This document shows positions 1 to 7,133 of a stretch of 9,735 nucleotides of DNA, in pieces. This DNA comes from Aquimarina sp. GTDB lineage: Bacteria > Bacteroidota > Bacteroidia > Flavobacteriales > Flavobacteriaceae. The DNA is taken from the NCBI GenBank assembly GCA_002697475.1, contig NZVW01000057.1, forward strand, positions 1 through 9,735, in the 5' to 3' direction. The translations under genes were made by a program, and so were the position numbers. Position 1 is the first letter of the stretch. Each line of letters opens with the position of its first letter. The notes beneath the pieces were generated by a model. That model was not told where the DNA came from and did not search any database. It saw only the letters and a program-made list of their open reading frames with translations.

Positions 1-1001
1 ACCCATTATTTCATCCCTGGCCAGGTCAATACAGATATTTGATATATGATATCCTAAACGGTAACTATGACAATCTAAGTAAAGCTACTATACCAGGTTC
101 TCCTATGTTTTGGAGATGGGATAATGAACATACATTAGATCCATCAGCGAGATTTGATATTCAAAATTGGGAGTTACTTATAATAACTGAAGGTATACCA
201 ATACCTGATGATGGCAATACTCCACCACAAATGACGCCGGCTAAAGAGTTCTTATCTAATTATGTAAATAATGCCTGGATAAATGGAAATAACGGAAATG
301 GAGCGGCTACCTTATTATGGACAACCTGGACCAATATAGATAACAGTGATGGCCCCTGGAGACAAATGATAGATGAATATGAGGTTCTATGGGAAGAAAT
401 GATGGACTATGCTAATGATAATAGACCAGACGGAGCGACTCCCGTATACATTATCCCGGGGCATCGCATGATGGCTCAATTATATGATGATATTCAATCC
501 GGAATAGTTCCTGGAATAACATCTATTGATGAGTTCTTTTCAGATACCATTCATCTTAATGATCTTGGAGCATATGCTATGGCAATGATTCATTATGCAT
601 GTATATATAATGAAAGCCCTATAGGCATTACCAATAATTTATTTGCTCAGAATGACCAGGAAAATAAGGATATTCCTTCGGTGGAATTAGCAAATTACTT
701 ACAAAATATGGTTTGGCAAGTAGTAATTAATTACTCAAGAACAGGAGTGACCGATGAAACCCTTTCTATTGGCGAGAATACAAGACCTAATACAATTGAT
801 TGCCTATTTCCTAATCCGGCAATGGACAAATTGACAATTTGTAATAACGATAAAGACAATAATGATGAAGTTATAATTTTTGATCTAACTGGTAAAGTAA
901 TGTTATCCACAAATCAAACAGAAATTGATATACGGGACTTATCATCCGGATACTATTTCATTTCAAAAGGAGGAAAATTCTCAAAATTCATCAAATTATA
1001 A
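1..1001 (+). CDS. Secreted SGNH/GDSL-like hydrolase with T9SS type A sorting domain (5' end missing)
   Basis: The reading frame is open from the window edge (first full codon at 3), so the N-terminus, signal peptide and block-I serine motif lie outside. The TTG at 39 is only the first possible start codon, not a credible start. Near the end of the enzyme part is a D-x-x-H motif (Asp codon 543-545, His codon 552-554) in an SDTIHLNDLG context, the usual place of the catalytic Asp/His pair of SGNH hydrolases, followed by a helical stretch. A linker leads to a C-terminal domain of about 70 residues (about 789-1001) with FPNPA, a VIIFDLTGKV strand, a DLSSGYYF strand and a KFIKL end. This is the classic TIGR04183-type T9SS signal, which is cleaved on export through the outer membrane. 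The protein is therefore expected at the cell surface or outside. Substrate is unknown; an esterase or carbohydrate esterase role is plausible. The SGNH assignment is moderate because the nucleophile is not visible; the sorting domain is near certain. Confidence 0.8.
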   Translation, partial: PLFHPWPGQYRYLIYDILNGNYDNLSKATIPGSPMFWRWDNEHTLDPSARFDIQNWELLIITEGIPIPDDGNTPPQMTPAKEFLSNYVNNAWINGNNGNGAATLLWTTWTNIDNSDGPWRQMIDEYEVLWEEMMDYANDNRPDGATPVYIIPGHRMMAQLYDDIQSGIVPGITSIDEFFSDTIHLNDLGAYAMAMIHYACIYNESPIGITNNLFAQNDQENKDIPSVELANYLQNMVWQVVINYSRTGVTDETLSIGENTRPNTIDCLFPNPAMDKLTICNNDKDNNDEVIIFDLTGKVMLSTNQTEIDIRDLSSGYYFISKGGKFSKFIKL

Positions 1002-1047
1002 TATCATATACAGATAAAATGAAGAATTCATTCATCAAGAAATTAAT

Positions 1048-1107
1048 AAGAATTTAAATACATTCTAATTAAACACATTCTTTATTTAAAAGAATACATT
1101 TTAATTA
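1048..1107. repeat. Degenerate direct repeat, two copies
   Basis: ATACATTCTAATTA (1058-1071) recurs as ATACATTTTAATTA (1094-1107) with one mismatch in 14. Both copies are preceded by AAGAAT (1048-1053 and 1090-1095), with spacing that differs by an insertion in the first copy. The repeat overlaps the stem-loop and may be a slippage or duplication product. Confidence 0.5.
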
Positions 1108-1108
1108 G
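1065..1108 (+). terminator. Candidate terminator or 3'-end stem-loop after the hydrolase gene
   Basis: CTAATTAAA (1065-1073) pairs perfectly with TTTAATTAG (1100-1108). Inside it ATTCTTT (1077-1083) pairs with AAAGAAT (1089-1095) around a 5-nt loop. The result is a two-storey hairpin with a small internal loop, 63 nt after the hydrolase stop codon. It is AT-rich and is not followed by a clean T-run, so a rho-independent role is only possible. Being symmetric, it could work in both directions. Confidence 0.35.
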
Positions 1109-1180
1109 GACTTTAATTATTGATGTACTAAAAACAAAAAGTATATGGCAATACCGTAGTTATTAACAATTATTTTTTAC

Positions 1181-1188
1181 TAAATTTG
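1181..1188 (+). promoter_or_regulatory. Candidate Bacteroidota -7 element (TAAATTTG) for the 56-residue microprotein
   Basis: TAAATTTG matches the TAnnTTTG consensus read by the Bacteroidota primary sigma factor. A clear TTG/TTTG -33 element at the expected spacing is not seen. If used, it would give a leader of roughly 100 nt before the ATG at 1295. Confidence 0.4.
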
Positions 1189-1294
1189 CAAAGCCTACCC
1201 CGCTTAAGAAAAATGTTGTTAATAAGTTACGCAACCATTAGTTAGAAGTTGAATCTAAAAAGTAGTAACAAATAAACAAAATCTATTAACCAAT

Positions 1295-1465
1295 ATGCTC
1301 ACGTTTCTTTTAATACTAGGAGGTCTTATCGCATTCAATTTTATATTATTAAAATTCAGTATGCAATCAGTAGATGGTAAACAAAAAATGAAAAATGAAA
1401 AATCAAGTGCTAAAACGGTTATTGCTACTAGCACAAAACAAACTAAAATCGCAGAAGCGGCTTAG
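1295..1465 (+). CDS. Small single-pass membrane protein, unknown function (56 aa)
   Basis: A 56-residue ORF starts at ATG 1295 and stops at TAG 1463-1465. Residues 2-19 are a hydrophobic helix (LTFLLILGGLIAFNFILL). The remainder is hydrophilic, rich in Lys, Ser, Thr and Ala, and ends in AEAA. By the positive-inside rule the lysine-rich C-terminal tail should be cytoplasmic. It is preceded by an A-rich leader without a Shine-Dalgarno sequence, normal for this phylum, and by a TAAATTTG promoter-like element. It converges on ung with a 7-bp gap. There are no catalytic motifs and the family is not recognised. Small hydrophobic-N/charged-C proteins are common in Flavobacteriaceae, which together with the helix and clean start supports a real gene, but proof needs conservation. 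Confidence 0.6.
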   Translation: MLTFLLILGGLIAFNFILLKFSMQSVDGKQKMKNEKSSAKTVIATSTKQTKIAEAA

Positions 1466-1472
1466 GCTCTAT

Positions 1473-2138
1473 TTACCATTGAATTATCTTTTTCCCTTTA
1501 GCAGCTAAATAAGTATTAGCCTTACTAAAGTGTTTGTTACCAAACCAATATCCACGATTAGCGCTTAAAGGTGATGGATGTCCACTCTCTAACACACAAT
1601 GCTTAGAACGATCAATTTTTGCTCCTTTCTTCTTGGCATAACCACCCCACAACATAAATATCACATTTTCTTTTTCTTTGGAAACCATTTCAATTACTTT
1701 ATCAGTAAATGTTTCCCAACCTTTATTTTGATGTGATCCTGCTTGATGAGCCTTTACCGTAAGAGTTGCATTTAGTAAGAGAACACCTTGATCTGCCCAT
1801 CGCTCCAGATTTCCTGATGAAGGCATTTTAATGCTTAAATCAGCCTCAATTTCCTTATATATATTGACCAATGAAGGTGGTAACTCAATATTATCATTGA
1901 CAGAAAAACATAATCCATTAGCCTGACCAACTCCATGATAAGGATCCTGACCAATAATAACAACTTTTACATCATCAAAAGAGCAATGATCAAAAGCCGA
2001 AAAAATTTGAGAGCCCTTAGGATAACAAGTACCCGATGCATATTCACTTTTTACAAATGAAACTAAATTTTCAAAATAGGGCTTACTGAATTCATCTTCT
2101 AAGTGTTGTTTCCAACTTGGATCAATATTTACAGTCAT
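1473..2138 (-). CDS. ung: Uracil-DNA glycosylase, family 1
   Basis: The enzyme removes uracil from DNA, arising from cytosine deamination or dUTP misincorporation, and starts base-excision repair in the cytoplasm. The 221-residue length is normal for the family. Family-1 signatures are all visible: GQDPYHG at residues 63-69 with the catalytic Asp65, uracil-stacking Phe78, uracil-recognising Asn123 in LLLNATLTV, and the HPSPLSANRG motif with His187 and the minor-groove wedge Leu191. Residues 123, 187 and 191 even carry the same numbers as in E. coli Ung. The start MTVNIDPSWK is typical of the family. The gene diverges from mutS2, giving a two-gene DNA-repair neighbourhood with a shared upstream region. 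It converges with the 56-residue microprotein gene, and no separate terminator is apparent in the 7-bp gap. Nothing is missing or truncated. Confidence 0.98.
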   Translation of the reverse strand: MTVNIDPSWKQHLEDEFSKPYFENLVSFVKSEYASGTCYPKGSQIFSAFDHCSFDDVKVVIIGQDPYHGVGQANGLCFSVNDNIELPPSLVNIYKEIEADLSIKMPSSGNLERWADQGVLLLNATLTVKAHQAGSHQNKGWETFTDKVIEMVSKEKENVIFMLWGGYAKKKGAKIDRSKHCVLESGHPSPLSANRGYWFGNKHFSKANTYLAAKGKKIIQW

Positions 2139-2166
2139 TGAGATATAATAAAATTAAGTAATTACT

Positions 2167-2174
2167 TATTTTTG
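2167..2174 (+). promoter_or_regulatory. Candidate -7 element (TATTTTTG) for mutS2
   Basis: TATTTTTG fits TAnnTTTG and lies 55 bp before the mutS2 ATG in the 91-bp divergent region. No obvious TTG -33 element is found at 17-23 nt upstream, so the call rests on the -7 match and on the position. Confidence 0.35.
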
Positions 2175-2195
2175 TGTCCTTTTTCGATTACTGCG

Positions 2196-2227
2196 GAAAG
2201 ATAATTTTAATTAAAGCCTTACACAAA
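2196..2227 (-). promoter_or_regulatory. Candidate promoter for ung (TTTG - 20 nt - TATCTTTC)
   Basis: On the minus strand TTTG (2227-2224) is followed after 20 nt by TATCTTTC (2203-2196), one base from the Bacteroidota -7 consensus TAnnTTTG and at normal spacing. It would give an ung leader of about 50 nt. The -33 element lies just before the mutS2 start codon, so the two transcription units would overlap in this region. Confidence 0.4.
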
Positions 2228-2229
2228 GA

Positions 2230-4401
2230 ATGATCAAAATTTCTAATAAAACTTTAGATGATTTAGAATTCAAAACAGTTCTTGAACAAATTGCAGAGCT
2301 CTGCAATACAGATCTAGGCAGAACCAAGGCTTTGACTATAGAACCTTTTAAAAAAGAAAATCTGTTATTAGATGCTTTGCATCAAGTTAATGAATATAAG
2401 TCATCTGAATTACAAGATGCTAAAATTCCTAATCACGGTTTTGAAAGCATCGACAAGGAGCTTCAATTACTGAATATAGAAAATACTTTTTTGGAGACAA
2501 GTAGTTTTAAGAAATTAACTTCTATTAGTACAACAACAAATGAGCTTCTGTTTTTTTTCAAAAAATATGCTGAAATCTACCCTACACTCTATAAAAAAAC
2601 AGAAGAAGTAGAGTTTACTAAGTTTATCATTGAATCTATCGATAAAATTATAGATCGCTTTGGCGAAGTCAAAAATGATGCTTCCCCTCTACTCCAAAGA
2701 CTTAGAAATGACATCAATATTGTCCAAGGTAAATTAAATGGTAGTTTTGGTAAAGATCTTGCCAGATACAATAGCCTTGGTTATCTTGATGAAATTAAAG
2801 AAAGTGTTGTTGAAAACAGACGAGTACTTGCTGTAAAAGCAATGTACCGAAAAAAAGTTAAAGGTTCAATTTTAGGAAATTCGAAAACCGGAAGTATTGT
2901 TTATATAGAGCCTGAAGCTACAGTACAGTACAATAGAGAATTGAATAATCTAGAGTATGATGAAAGAGAAGAAGTCGTTAAAATTTTAAAGAGACTTACT
3001 AACGACATAAGACCCTTTAAACCCTTATTAGTTCAGTATCAAGAATTTCTTAGTGATATTGATATAGTAGCCGCAAAAGCGAAGTATGCCCGAAAACTAA
3101 ATGCTGTGCTGCCTAAGATTACAGATGATCGAGAACTATATATTAAAGACGCTTATCATCCTCTTTTATTTTTAAGTAATCAAAAAAAAGGAGAAAAGAC
3201 CTACCCTCAAACCATAGGTTTATCTAAGGACAATAGAATAATTGTAATATCCGGGCCTAATGCCGGAGGTAAAAGTATTACACTTAAAACCATAGGGTTA
3301 TTGCAGATAATGCTTCAAAGCGGAATGTTATTACCTGTACATGAATATAGTAGAGTATGTATTTTTGATACTATATTGACTGATATAGGCGACAATCAAT
3401 CTATCGAAAATCACTTAAGCACGTATAGCTATCGCTTAAAAAACATGAACTACTTTTTAAGAAAATGTAACAATAAAACCCTTTTTCTTATTGATGAGTT
3501 TGGTACGGGGAGTGATCCGGAACTAGGTGGGGCTTTAGCCGAAGCCTTTTTAGAGGTGTTTTATGAAAGAGAATCATTTGGAATCATAACAACACATTAT
3601 GCTAATCTTAAAATGTTGGCGAATGAGCTACCACATATGACAAACGCTAATATGTTGTTTGATGCCAGGTCACTAGAACCCTTATTTAAGTTACACTTAG
3701 GAGAAGCTGGTAGTTCTTTTACTTTTGAGGTGGCTCAAAAAAACGGTATCCCTTATAGCTTGATCAATAAAGCCAAAAAGAAAGTAGAAAGAGGTAAAAT
3801 TCGATTTGATAAAAGTATCGCTGATTTACAAAAAGAAAGATCAAAGCTACAAAAGACTACCACATCCTTAAAAACAAAGGAACAAAGAGCAGAAGAGCAA
3901 AAAGAAAAACTTGAAAAGATCAATCAACGCATTCAACAGAAATTAGAAAGTTATCAGGAACTCTATGATAGCAACCAACGTATGATCTATTTAGGTCAAA
4001 AGATTGATGAAATTAGTGAAAAATACTTTAACAATAAACGAAAGAAAGAACTTATAGGTGAGTTTCTTAAAATCGTTGAGGTAGAAAACTCCAAGCGCAA
4101 GAAACAAACAAAAAAACAAAGACAAGTTGAAAAAGCTGTAGAGAAAAAGATTGTTCAGGAGGTAGAGAAAAAGGTTGAAGTCATTCGCGAAAAGAAAAAA
4201 GAAGAAAAAAAGGTCGCGGAAAAAATAGAAAAAGAAAAACCAAAAGTGGTCCTGAAAACCGGTGATCGCGTTCGTATGGAAGACGGAAGGTCAGTAGGAA
4301 CTATAGATAGCATAGAGAAAGGACAGGCTACAGTTAACTATGGAATATTTACTGCCAATGTATCCGTAGATCAGTTAGAATTGGTTGAGCGAAAGAAATA
4401 A
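2230..4401 (+). CDS. mutS2: MutS2-family ATPase lacking an Smr domain
   Basis: This is a 723-residue MutS2-type protein: it lacks the MutS mismatch-recognition domain and starts directly with the core/lever region (MIKISNKTLDDLEFKTVLEQI). The ATPase follows, with Walker A GPNAGGKS at 342-349, Walker B LFLIDEFGTGSDP around 418-430 (Asp422, Glu423) and the switch His456 in TTHYANLK. A predicted coiled coil spans about 513-625, then a very Lys/Glu-rich linker (about 620-676) and a short KOW-like domain (GDRVRMEDGRSVGTI, 678-723). B. subtilis MutS2 (785 aa) ends in an Smr nuclease domain with an LDLRG motif; none is visible here, so endonuclease activity is doubtful. Family members bind branched DNA, limit recombination, or act on collided ribosomes; which applies here is not clear. 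The start at 2230 gives a family-typical N-terminus and leaves room for the upstream promoter. Confidence 0.93.
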   Translation: MIKISNKTLDDLEFKTVLEQIAELCNTDLGRTKALTIEPFKKENLLLDALHQVNEYKSSELQDAKIPNHGFESIDKELQLLNIENTFLETSSFKKLTSISTTTNELLFFFKKYAEIYPTLYKKTEEVEFTKFIIESIDKIIDRFGEVKNDASPLLQRLRNDINIVQGKLNGSFGKDLARYNSLGYLDEIKESVVENRRVLAVKAMYRKKVKGSILGNSKTGSIVYIEPEATVQYNRELNNLEYDEREEVVKILKRLTNDIRPFKPLLVQYQEFLSDIDIVAAKAKYARKLNAVLPKITDDRELYIKDAYHPLLFLSNQKKGEKTYPQTIGLSKDNRIIVISGPNAGGKSITLKTIGLLQIMLQSGMLLPVHEYSRVCIFDTILTDIGDNQSIENHLSTYSYRLKNMNYFLRKCNNKTLFLIDEFGTGSDPELGGALAEAFLEVFYERESFGIITTHYANLKMLANELPHMTNANMLFDARSLEPLFKLHLGEAGSSFTFEVAQKNGIPYSLINKAKKKVERGKIRFDKSIADLQKERSKLQKTTTSLKTKEQRAEEQKEKLEKINQRIQQKLESYQELYDSNQRMIYLGQKIDEISEKYFNNKRKKELIGEFLKIVEVENSKRKKQTKKQRQVEKAVEKKIVQEVEKKVEVIREKKKEEKKVAEKIEKEKPKVVLKTGDRVRMEDGRSVGTIDSIEKGQATVNYGIFTANVSVDQLELVERKK

Positions 4402-4463
4402 GTTTCCCGTCTTTGCACCTGTTAAAGTATCCTTAAAGAAAAAAGCTTGCTGTAAGAACTTTA

Positions 4464-4471
4464 TATATTTG
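4464..4471 (+). promoter_or_regulatory. Candidate -7 element (TATATTTG) for the PIG-L/symporter operon
   Basis: TATATTTG matches TAnnTTTG 40 bp before the ATG at 4504. A TTG at 4447-4449 is only 14 nt upstream, shorter than the usual 17-23 nt. The last G is also the first base of the downstream inverted repeat, so the element and hairpin abut. Confidence 0.35.
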
Positions 4472-4496
4472 ATCAGTTTCCATTAAAAAACTGGTC
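4471..4496 (+). promoter_or_regulatory. Inverted repeat in the leader of the PIG-L gene
   Basis: GATCAGTTT (4471-4479) pairs with AAACTGGTC (4488-4496), 9 bp with one T-G wobble in RNA, around an 8-nt loop. It ends 7 nt before the start codon and touches the candidate -7 element. It could be an operator, or a leader hairpin affecting initiation. It is not followed by a T-run, so it does not look like a terminator of mutS2. Confidence 0.4.
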
Positions 4497-4503
4497 ATAT
4501 ATT

Positions 4504-7002
4504 ATGCGTAAATTAGTTCTTACTCTAAGTTCTTTACTCTTTTTGCCATTTGTACTTTTAGCCCAACAGCCAAAAAAATTAAATTCATCTGAGATTTATG
4601 AGGCTATCGAAAAGTTGAACTTTCTAGGTTCTGTACTTTATATAGCAGCACACCCTGATGATGAAAACACTAGGCTAATTTCTTATATGGCTAACGAAGT
4701 TAAAGCCAGAACAGCTTACCTATCGCTTACCAGAGGTGACGGAGGACAAAATCTAATTGGGCCAGAAATAAGAGAACTACTTGGAGTGATTCGTACACAA
4801 GAGTTATTAGCTGCCCGCAGAACTGATGGAGGAAACCAAATGTTTACCCGTGCTAATGATTTTGGATATTCCAAGCATCCTGATGAAACGTTGACTATAT
4901 GGGATAAAAAAGAGGTCTTAGGCGATGTGGTATGGGCTATCAGAAAATTTAGACCGGATATCATTATTAATCGATTTGATCACAGGACTCCGGGATCTAC
5001 CCATGGTCACCACACTTCTTCAGCAATTTTAAGTGTAGAAGCATTTGATAAAGCAGGTGATAAATCGGAATATCCGAATCAATTGAAATATGTAAATACC
5101 TGGCAGCCTAAAAGACAATTTTTCAATACTTCATGGTGGTTCTACGGAGGAAGAGAGAATTTTGAGAAAGCAGATAAAACTAATTTATTGGAGTTTGATA
5201 TGGGTACCTATTATCCTACTGCTGGTTTATCTAACACAGAAATAGCTTCCTTAAGCAGAAGTCAACATAAATCTCAGGGATTTGGTAGTACCGGAACCCG
5301 AGGAAGCTCTACGGAATATATCGAACTTATCAATGGAGATCTTCCAAAAAACAAAGCAGATCTTTTCGAAGGTATTGACACCTCCTGGAACAGAATTGAA
5401 GGAGGCCAGAGAATTGGCGAAATTTTGATGCAGGTTCAACAAAACTATAATTTCAAGAATCCTGCAGCTTCTTTACGTCAATTGATGGAAGCTTATAAAT
5501 TAATTACTCAATTAAAAGACGAGCATTGGAGACCCATCAAAACTGCACAAATTAAGGAAATCATTGCTTCGGCTGCAGGTTTGTATCTCGAGGCTGTTTC
5601 ATCCTCTCCAACAGCTACAAAAGGAAGTTCACTACAATTATCTATAGAAGCTATTAACAGAAGTGATGCTAATATTACCCTAAAGTCTTTTAAAGTAGAA
5701 GGTATCGACATCTCAGATACTGAACAAAAAACATTAACTAATAACCAAAAATTTTCCAAAGACTTGACTGGTAAGGTGTCTTCAGACATTGATTATACCA
5801 ATGCATACTGGTTAAAGGAAAAAGGAACTTTAGGTATGTATAAAGTTACTGACCCTACTTTGATAGGTAAACCGGAAACAGAACATCAGGTTAAAGCTTC
5901 ATTTGAGTTAGAAATTGAAGGGCAACCTATAACATTTACAAAAGATATAGTATATAAAACAAATGATCCTGTAAAAGGTGAGGTTTACAGGCCATTAGAA
6001 ATCATACCCGAAGTATCTGTTGCTCTGAAGGATAAGGTGATCATATATGCTAACGGTCCTACAAAAACAATTCCCGTTACCGTTAAGGCCGGATCTGAAA
6101 ATCTTTCAGGTAACCTCACTATACAAACTCCTTCAGGATGGAGTATTAACCCAAAATCTGTTTCATTTGATTTAAAGCAAAGTGGAGAAGAAAAAGTGTT
6201 TAACTTTACTTTGACTGCACCTTCTACTCAAAGTGAAGGATACATCACTCCAATTGCCACAATTAATGGTAAAAAGTATTCTGATGAAATGATCACCATT
6301 GATTATGATCATATTCCCTATCAAACAGTATTTCTTCCGGCAGAAAGTAAAGTAGTAAAATTAGATATTACCAAAAAAGGTGAAAACATAGGCTATATTG
6401 CCGGAGCTGGGGATGTGGTTCCTGAGAGTTTAGAGCAGATAGGGTACAATGTTACCATTCTTAACCCTTATGATATCAGCGAAAAGTCTTTAAAAGAATA
6501 TGATGCTATTGTAATGGGTATCAGAGCCTACAATACTTTGGATATTCTTAAATTTAAGCAACCTATACTGTTAGACTATGTAAAAAATGGTGGAAATCTT
6601 GTATTACAATATAATACGAGTAGAGGATTAAAAGCTGATAATCTGGGACCGTATCCTTTAACCCTCTCCAGAGATAGGGTGACAGATGAAAATGCAGAAG
6701 TCAGATTTCTTCTTCCCGATCATCCTGTATTAAATAAGCCTAATAAGTTATCAGAAAATGATTTTAAAGGATGGGTACAGGAAAGAGGATTATACTTCCC
6801 CGGAGAATGGTCAACTGAATATAAAGCTGTTTTATCTTCTAATGATCAGGGTGAAAGTCCTAAAGACGGATCTCTTCTTGTTGCAAAATATGGTAAAGGT
6901 TATTATGTATATACGGGTCTAAGTTTTTTTAGAGAGTTTCCTGCCGGTGTATCCGGAGCTTATCGACTTTTTGCCAATATATTATCATTAGGAAAACAAT
7001 AA
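4504..7002 (+). CDS. Secreted PIG-L/LmbE family deacetylase with C-terminal GATase-like domain
   Basis: The 832-residue protein begins with a Sec signal peptide (hydrophobic core 5-19, likely cleavage after LLA before QQ); there is no lipobox Cys and no T9SS domain, so it is probably periplasmic. The PIG-L domain (about 30-310) has AHPDDE with His50, Asp52, Asp53, and HGHH with His167 and His170. By analogy with MshB, His50, Asp53 and His170 bind the metal, Asp52 is the general base and His167 assists. The middle is beta-rich, with an NEW3/Ig-like domain at about 503-620. The C-terminal domain (about 627-830) resembles class I glutamine amidotransferase/ThuA folds (IGYIAGAGD, YDAIVMGIRAYNT, NGGNLVLQY). 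No cysteine occurs in the entire protein, so that domain cannot be a Cys amidotransferase. The family hydrolyses N-acyl groups, often on amino sugars; the substrate here is unknown. It is the first gene of a tight operon with a microprotein and a symporter. Confidence 0.88.
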   Translation: MRKLVLTLSSLLFLPFVLLAQQPKKLNSSEIYEAIEKLNFLGSVLYIAAHPDDENTRLISYMANEVKARTAYLSLTRGDGGQNLIGPEIRELLGVIRTQELLAARRTDGGNQMFTRANDFGYSKHPDETLTIWDKKEVLGDVVWAIRKFRPDIIINRFDHRTPGSTHGHHTSSAILSVEAFDKAGDKSEYPNQLKYVNTWQPKRQFFNTSWWFYGGRENFEKADKTNLLEFDMGTYYPTAGLSNTEIASLSRSQHKSQGFGSTGTRGSSTEYIELINGDLPKNKADLFEGIDTSWNRIEGGQRIGEILMQVQQNYNFKNPAASLRQLMEAYKLITQLKDEHWRPIKTAQIKEIIASAAGLYLEAVSSSPTATKGSSLQLSIEAINRSDANITLKSFKVEGIDISDTEQKTLTNNQKFSKDLTGKVSSDIDYTNAYWLKEKGTLGMYKVTDPTLIGKPETEHQVKASFELEIEGQPITFTKDIVYKTNDPVKGEVYRPLEIIPEVSVALKDKVIIYANGPTKTIPVTVKAGSENLSGNLTIQTPSGWSINPKSVSFDLKQSGEEKVFNFTLTAPSTQSEGYITPIATINGKKYSDEMITIDYDHIPYQTVFLPAESKVVKLDITKKGENIGYIAGAGDVVPESLEQIGYNVTILNPYDISEKSLKEYDAIVMGIRAYNTLDILKFKQPILLDYVKNGGNLVLQYNTSRGLKADNLGPYPLTLSRDRVTDENAEVRFLLPDHPVLNKPNKLSENDFKGWVQERGLYFPGEWSTEYKAVLSSNDQGESPKDGSLLVAKYGKGYYVYTGLSFFREFPAGVSGAYRLFANILSLGKQ

Positions 7003-7004
7003 TT

Positions 7005-7115
7005 ATGTCAGACAACAACACAAAGTATATCTGGAGTAAACGCTATTCAATTGTGCTATTAGCCAATGCTGTTTACATTATCTTCTTTTACTTAATATCT
7101 AAAATGTTTTCATAA
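7005..7115 (+). CDS. Single-helix membrane microprotein, possible symporter accessory subunit (36 aa)
   Basis: This 36-residue ORF starts at ATG 7005, 2 bp after the deacetylase stop codon, and ends at TAA 7113-7115, 18 bp before the symporter ATG. The polar N-terminus carries Lys7, Lys12 and Arg13 in YIWSKRY. One hydrophobic helix follows at about residues 15-31 (SIVLLANAVYIIFFYLI). The charge bias predicts N-terminus in the cytoplasm and C-terminus in the periplasm. The tight spacing, clean start and stop and well-formed helix argue for a translated gene rather than chance. Its place before a sodium:solute symporter suggests an accessory or small subunit, by loose analogy with the DUF4212 small subunits that accompany some other SSS transporters; it shows no recognised similarity to those. 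Function is inferred from position only. Confidence 0.65.
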   Translation: MSDNNTKYIWSKRYSIVLLANAVYIIFFYLISKMFS

Positions 7116-7133
7116 AACAACTAATTATTTTGT

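Larger units (their letters stand above)
1002..1294. other. Repeat-rich intergenic region, no gene seen
   Basis: This stretch of 293 bp is very AT-rich and holds no convincing ORF. It contains a degenerate direct repeat, a nested inverted repeat that may act as a terminator for the upstream hydrolase gene, a TAAATTTG promoter-like element and a long leader for the 56-residue microprotein. No tRNA, riboswitch or known small RNA is recognised. Confidence 0.6.

Noticed and set aside
1018..1032. Short hairpin AATGAA/TTCATT just after the hydrolase stop codon
   Set aside because: Six AT-rich pairs with a 3-nt loop and no T-run; expected by chance at this composition.
1214..1246. 10-codon ATG ORF in the leader of the 56-residue microprotein, possible leader peptide
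   Set aside because: Too short to judge, no regulatory codon run and no attenuator structure beside it.
2589..2771. Minus-strand ORF inside mutS2
   Set aside because: Antisense shadow of a strongly conserved coding sequence.
4402..4463. Search for a terminator between mutS2 and the PIG-L gene
   Set aside because: No stem followed by a T-run was found, so mutS2 read-through into the operon cannot be excluded.
4716..5789. Three minus-strand ORFs inside the PIG-L gene
   Set aside because: Antisense shadows with no coherent protein features; the plus-strand frame has catalytic motifs.
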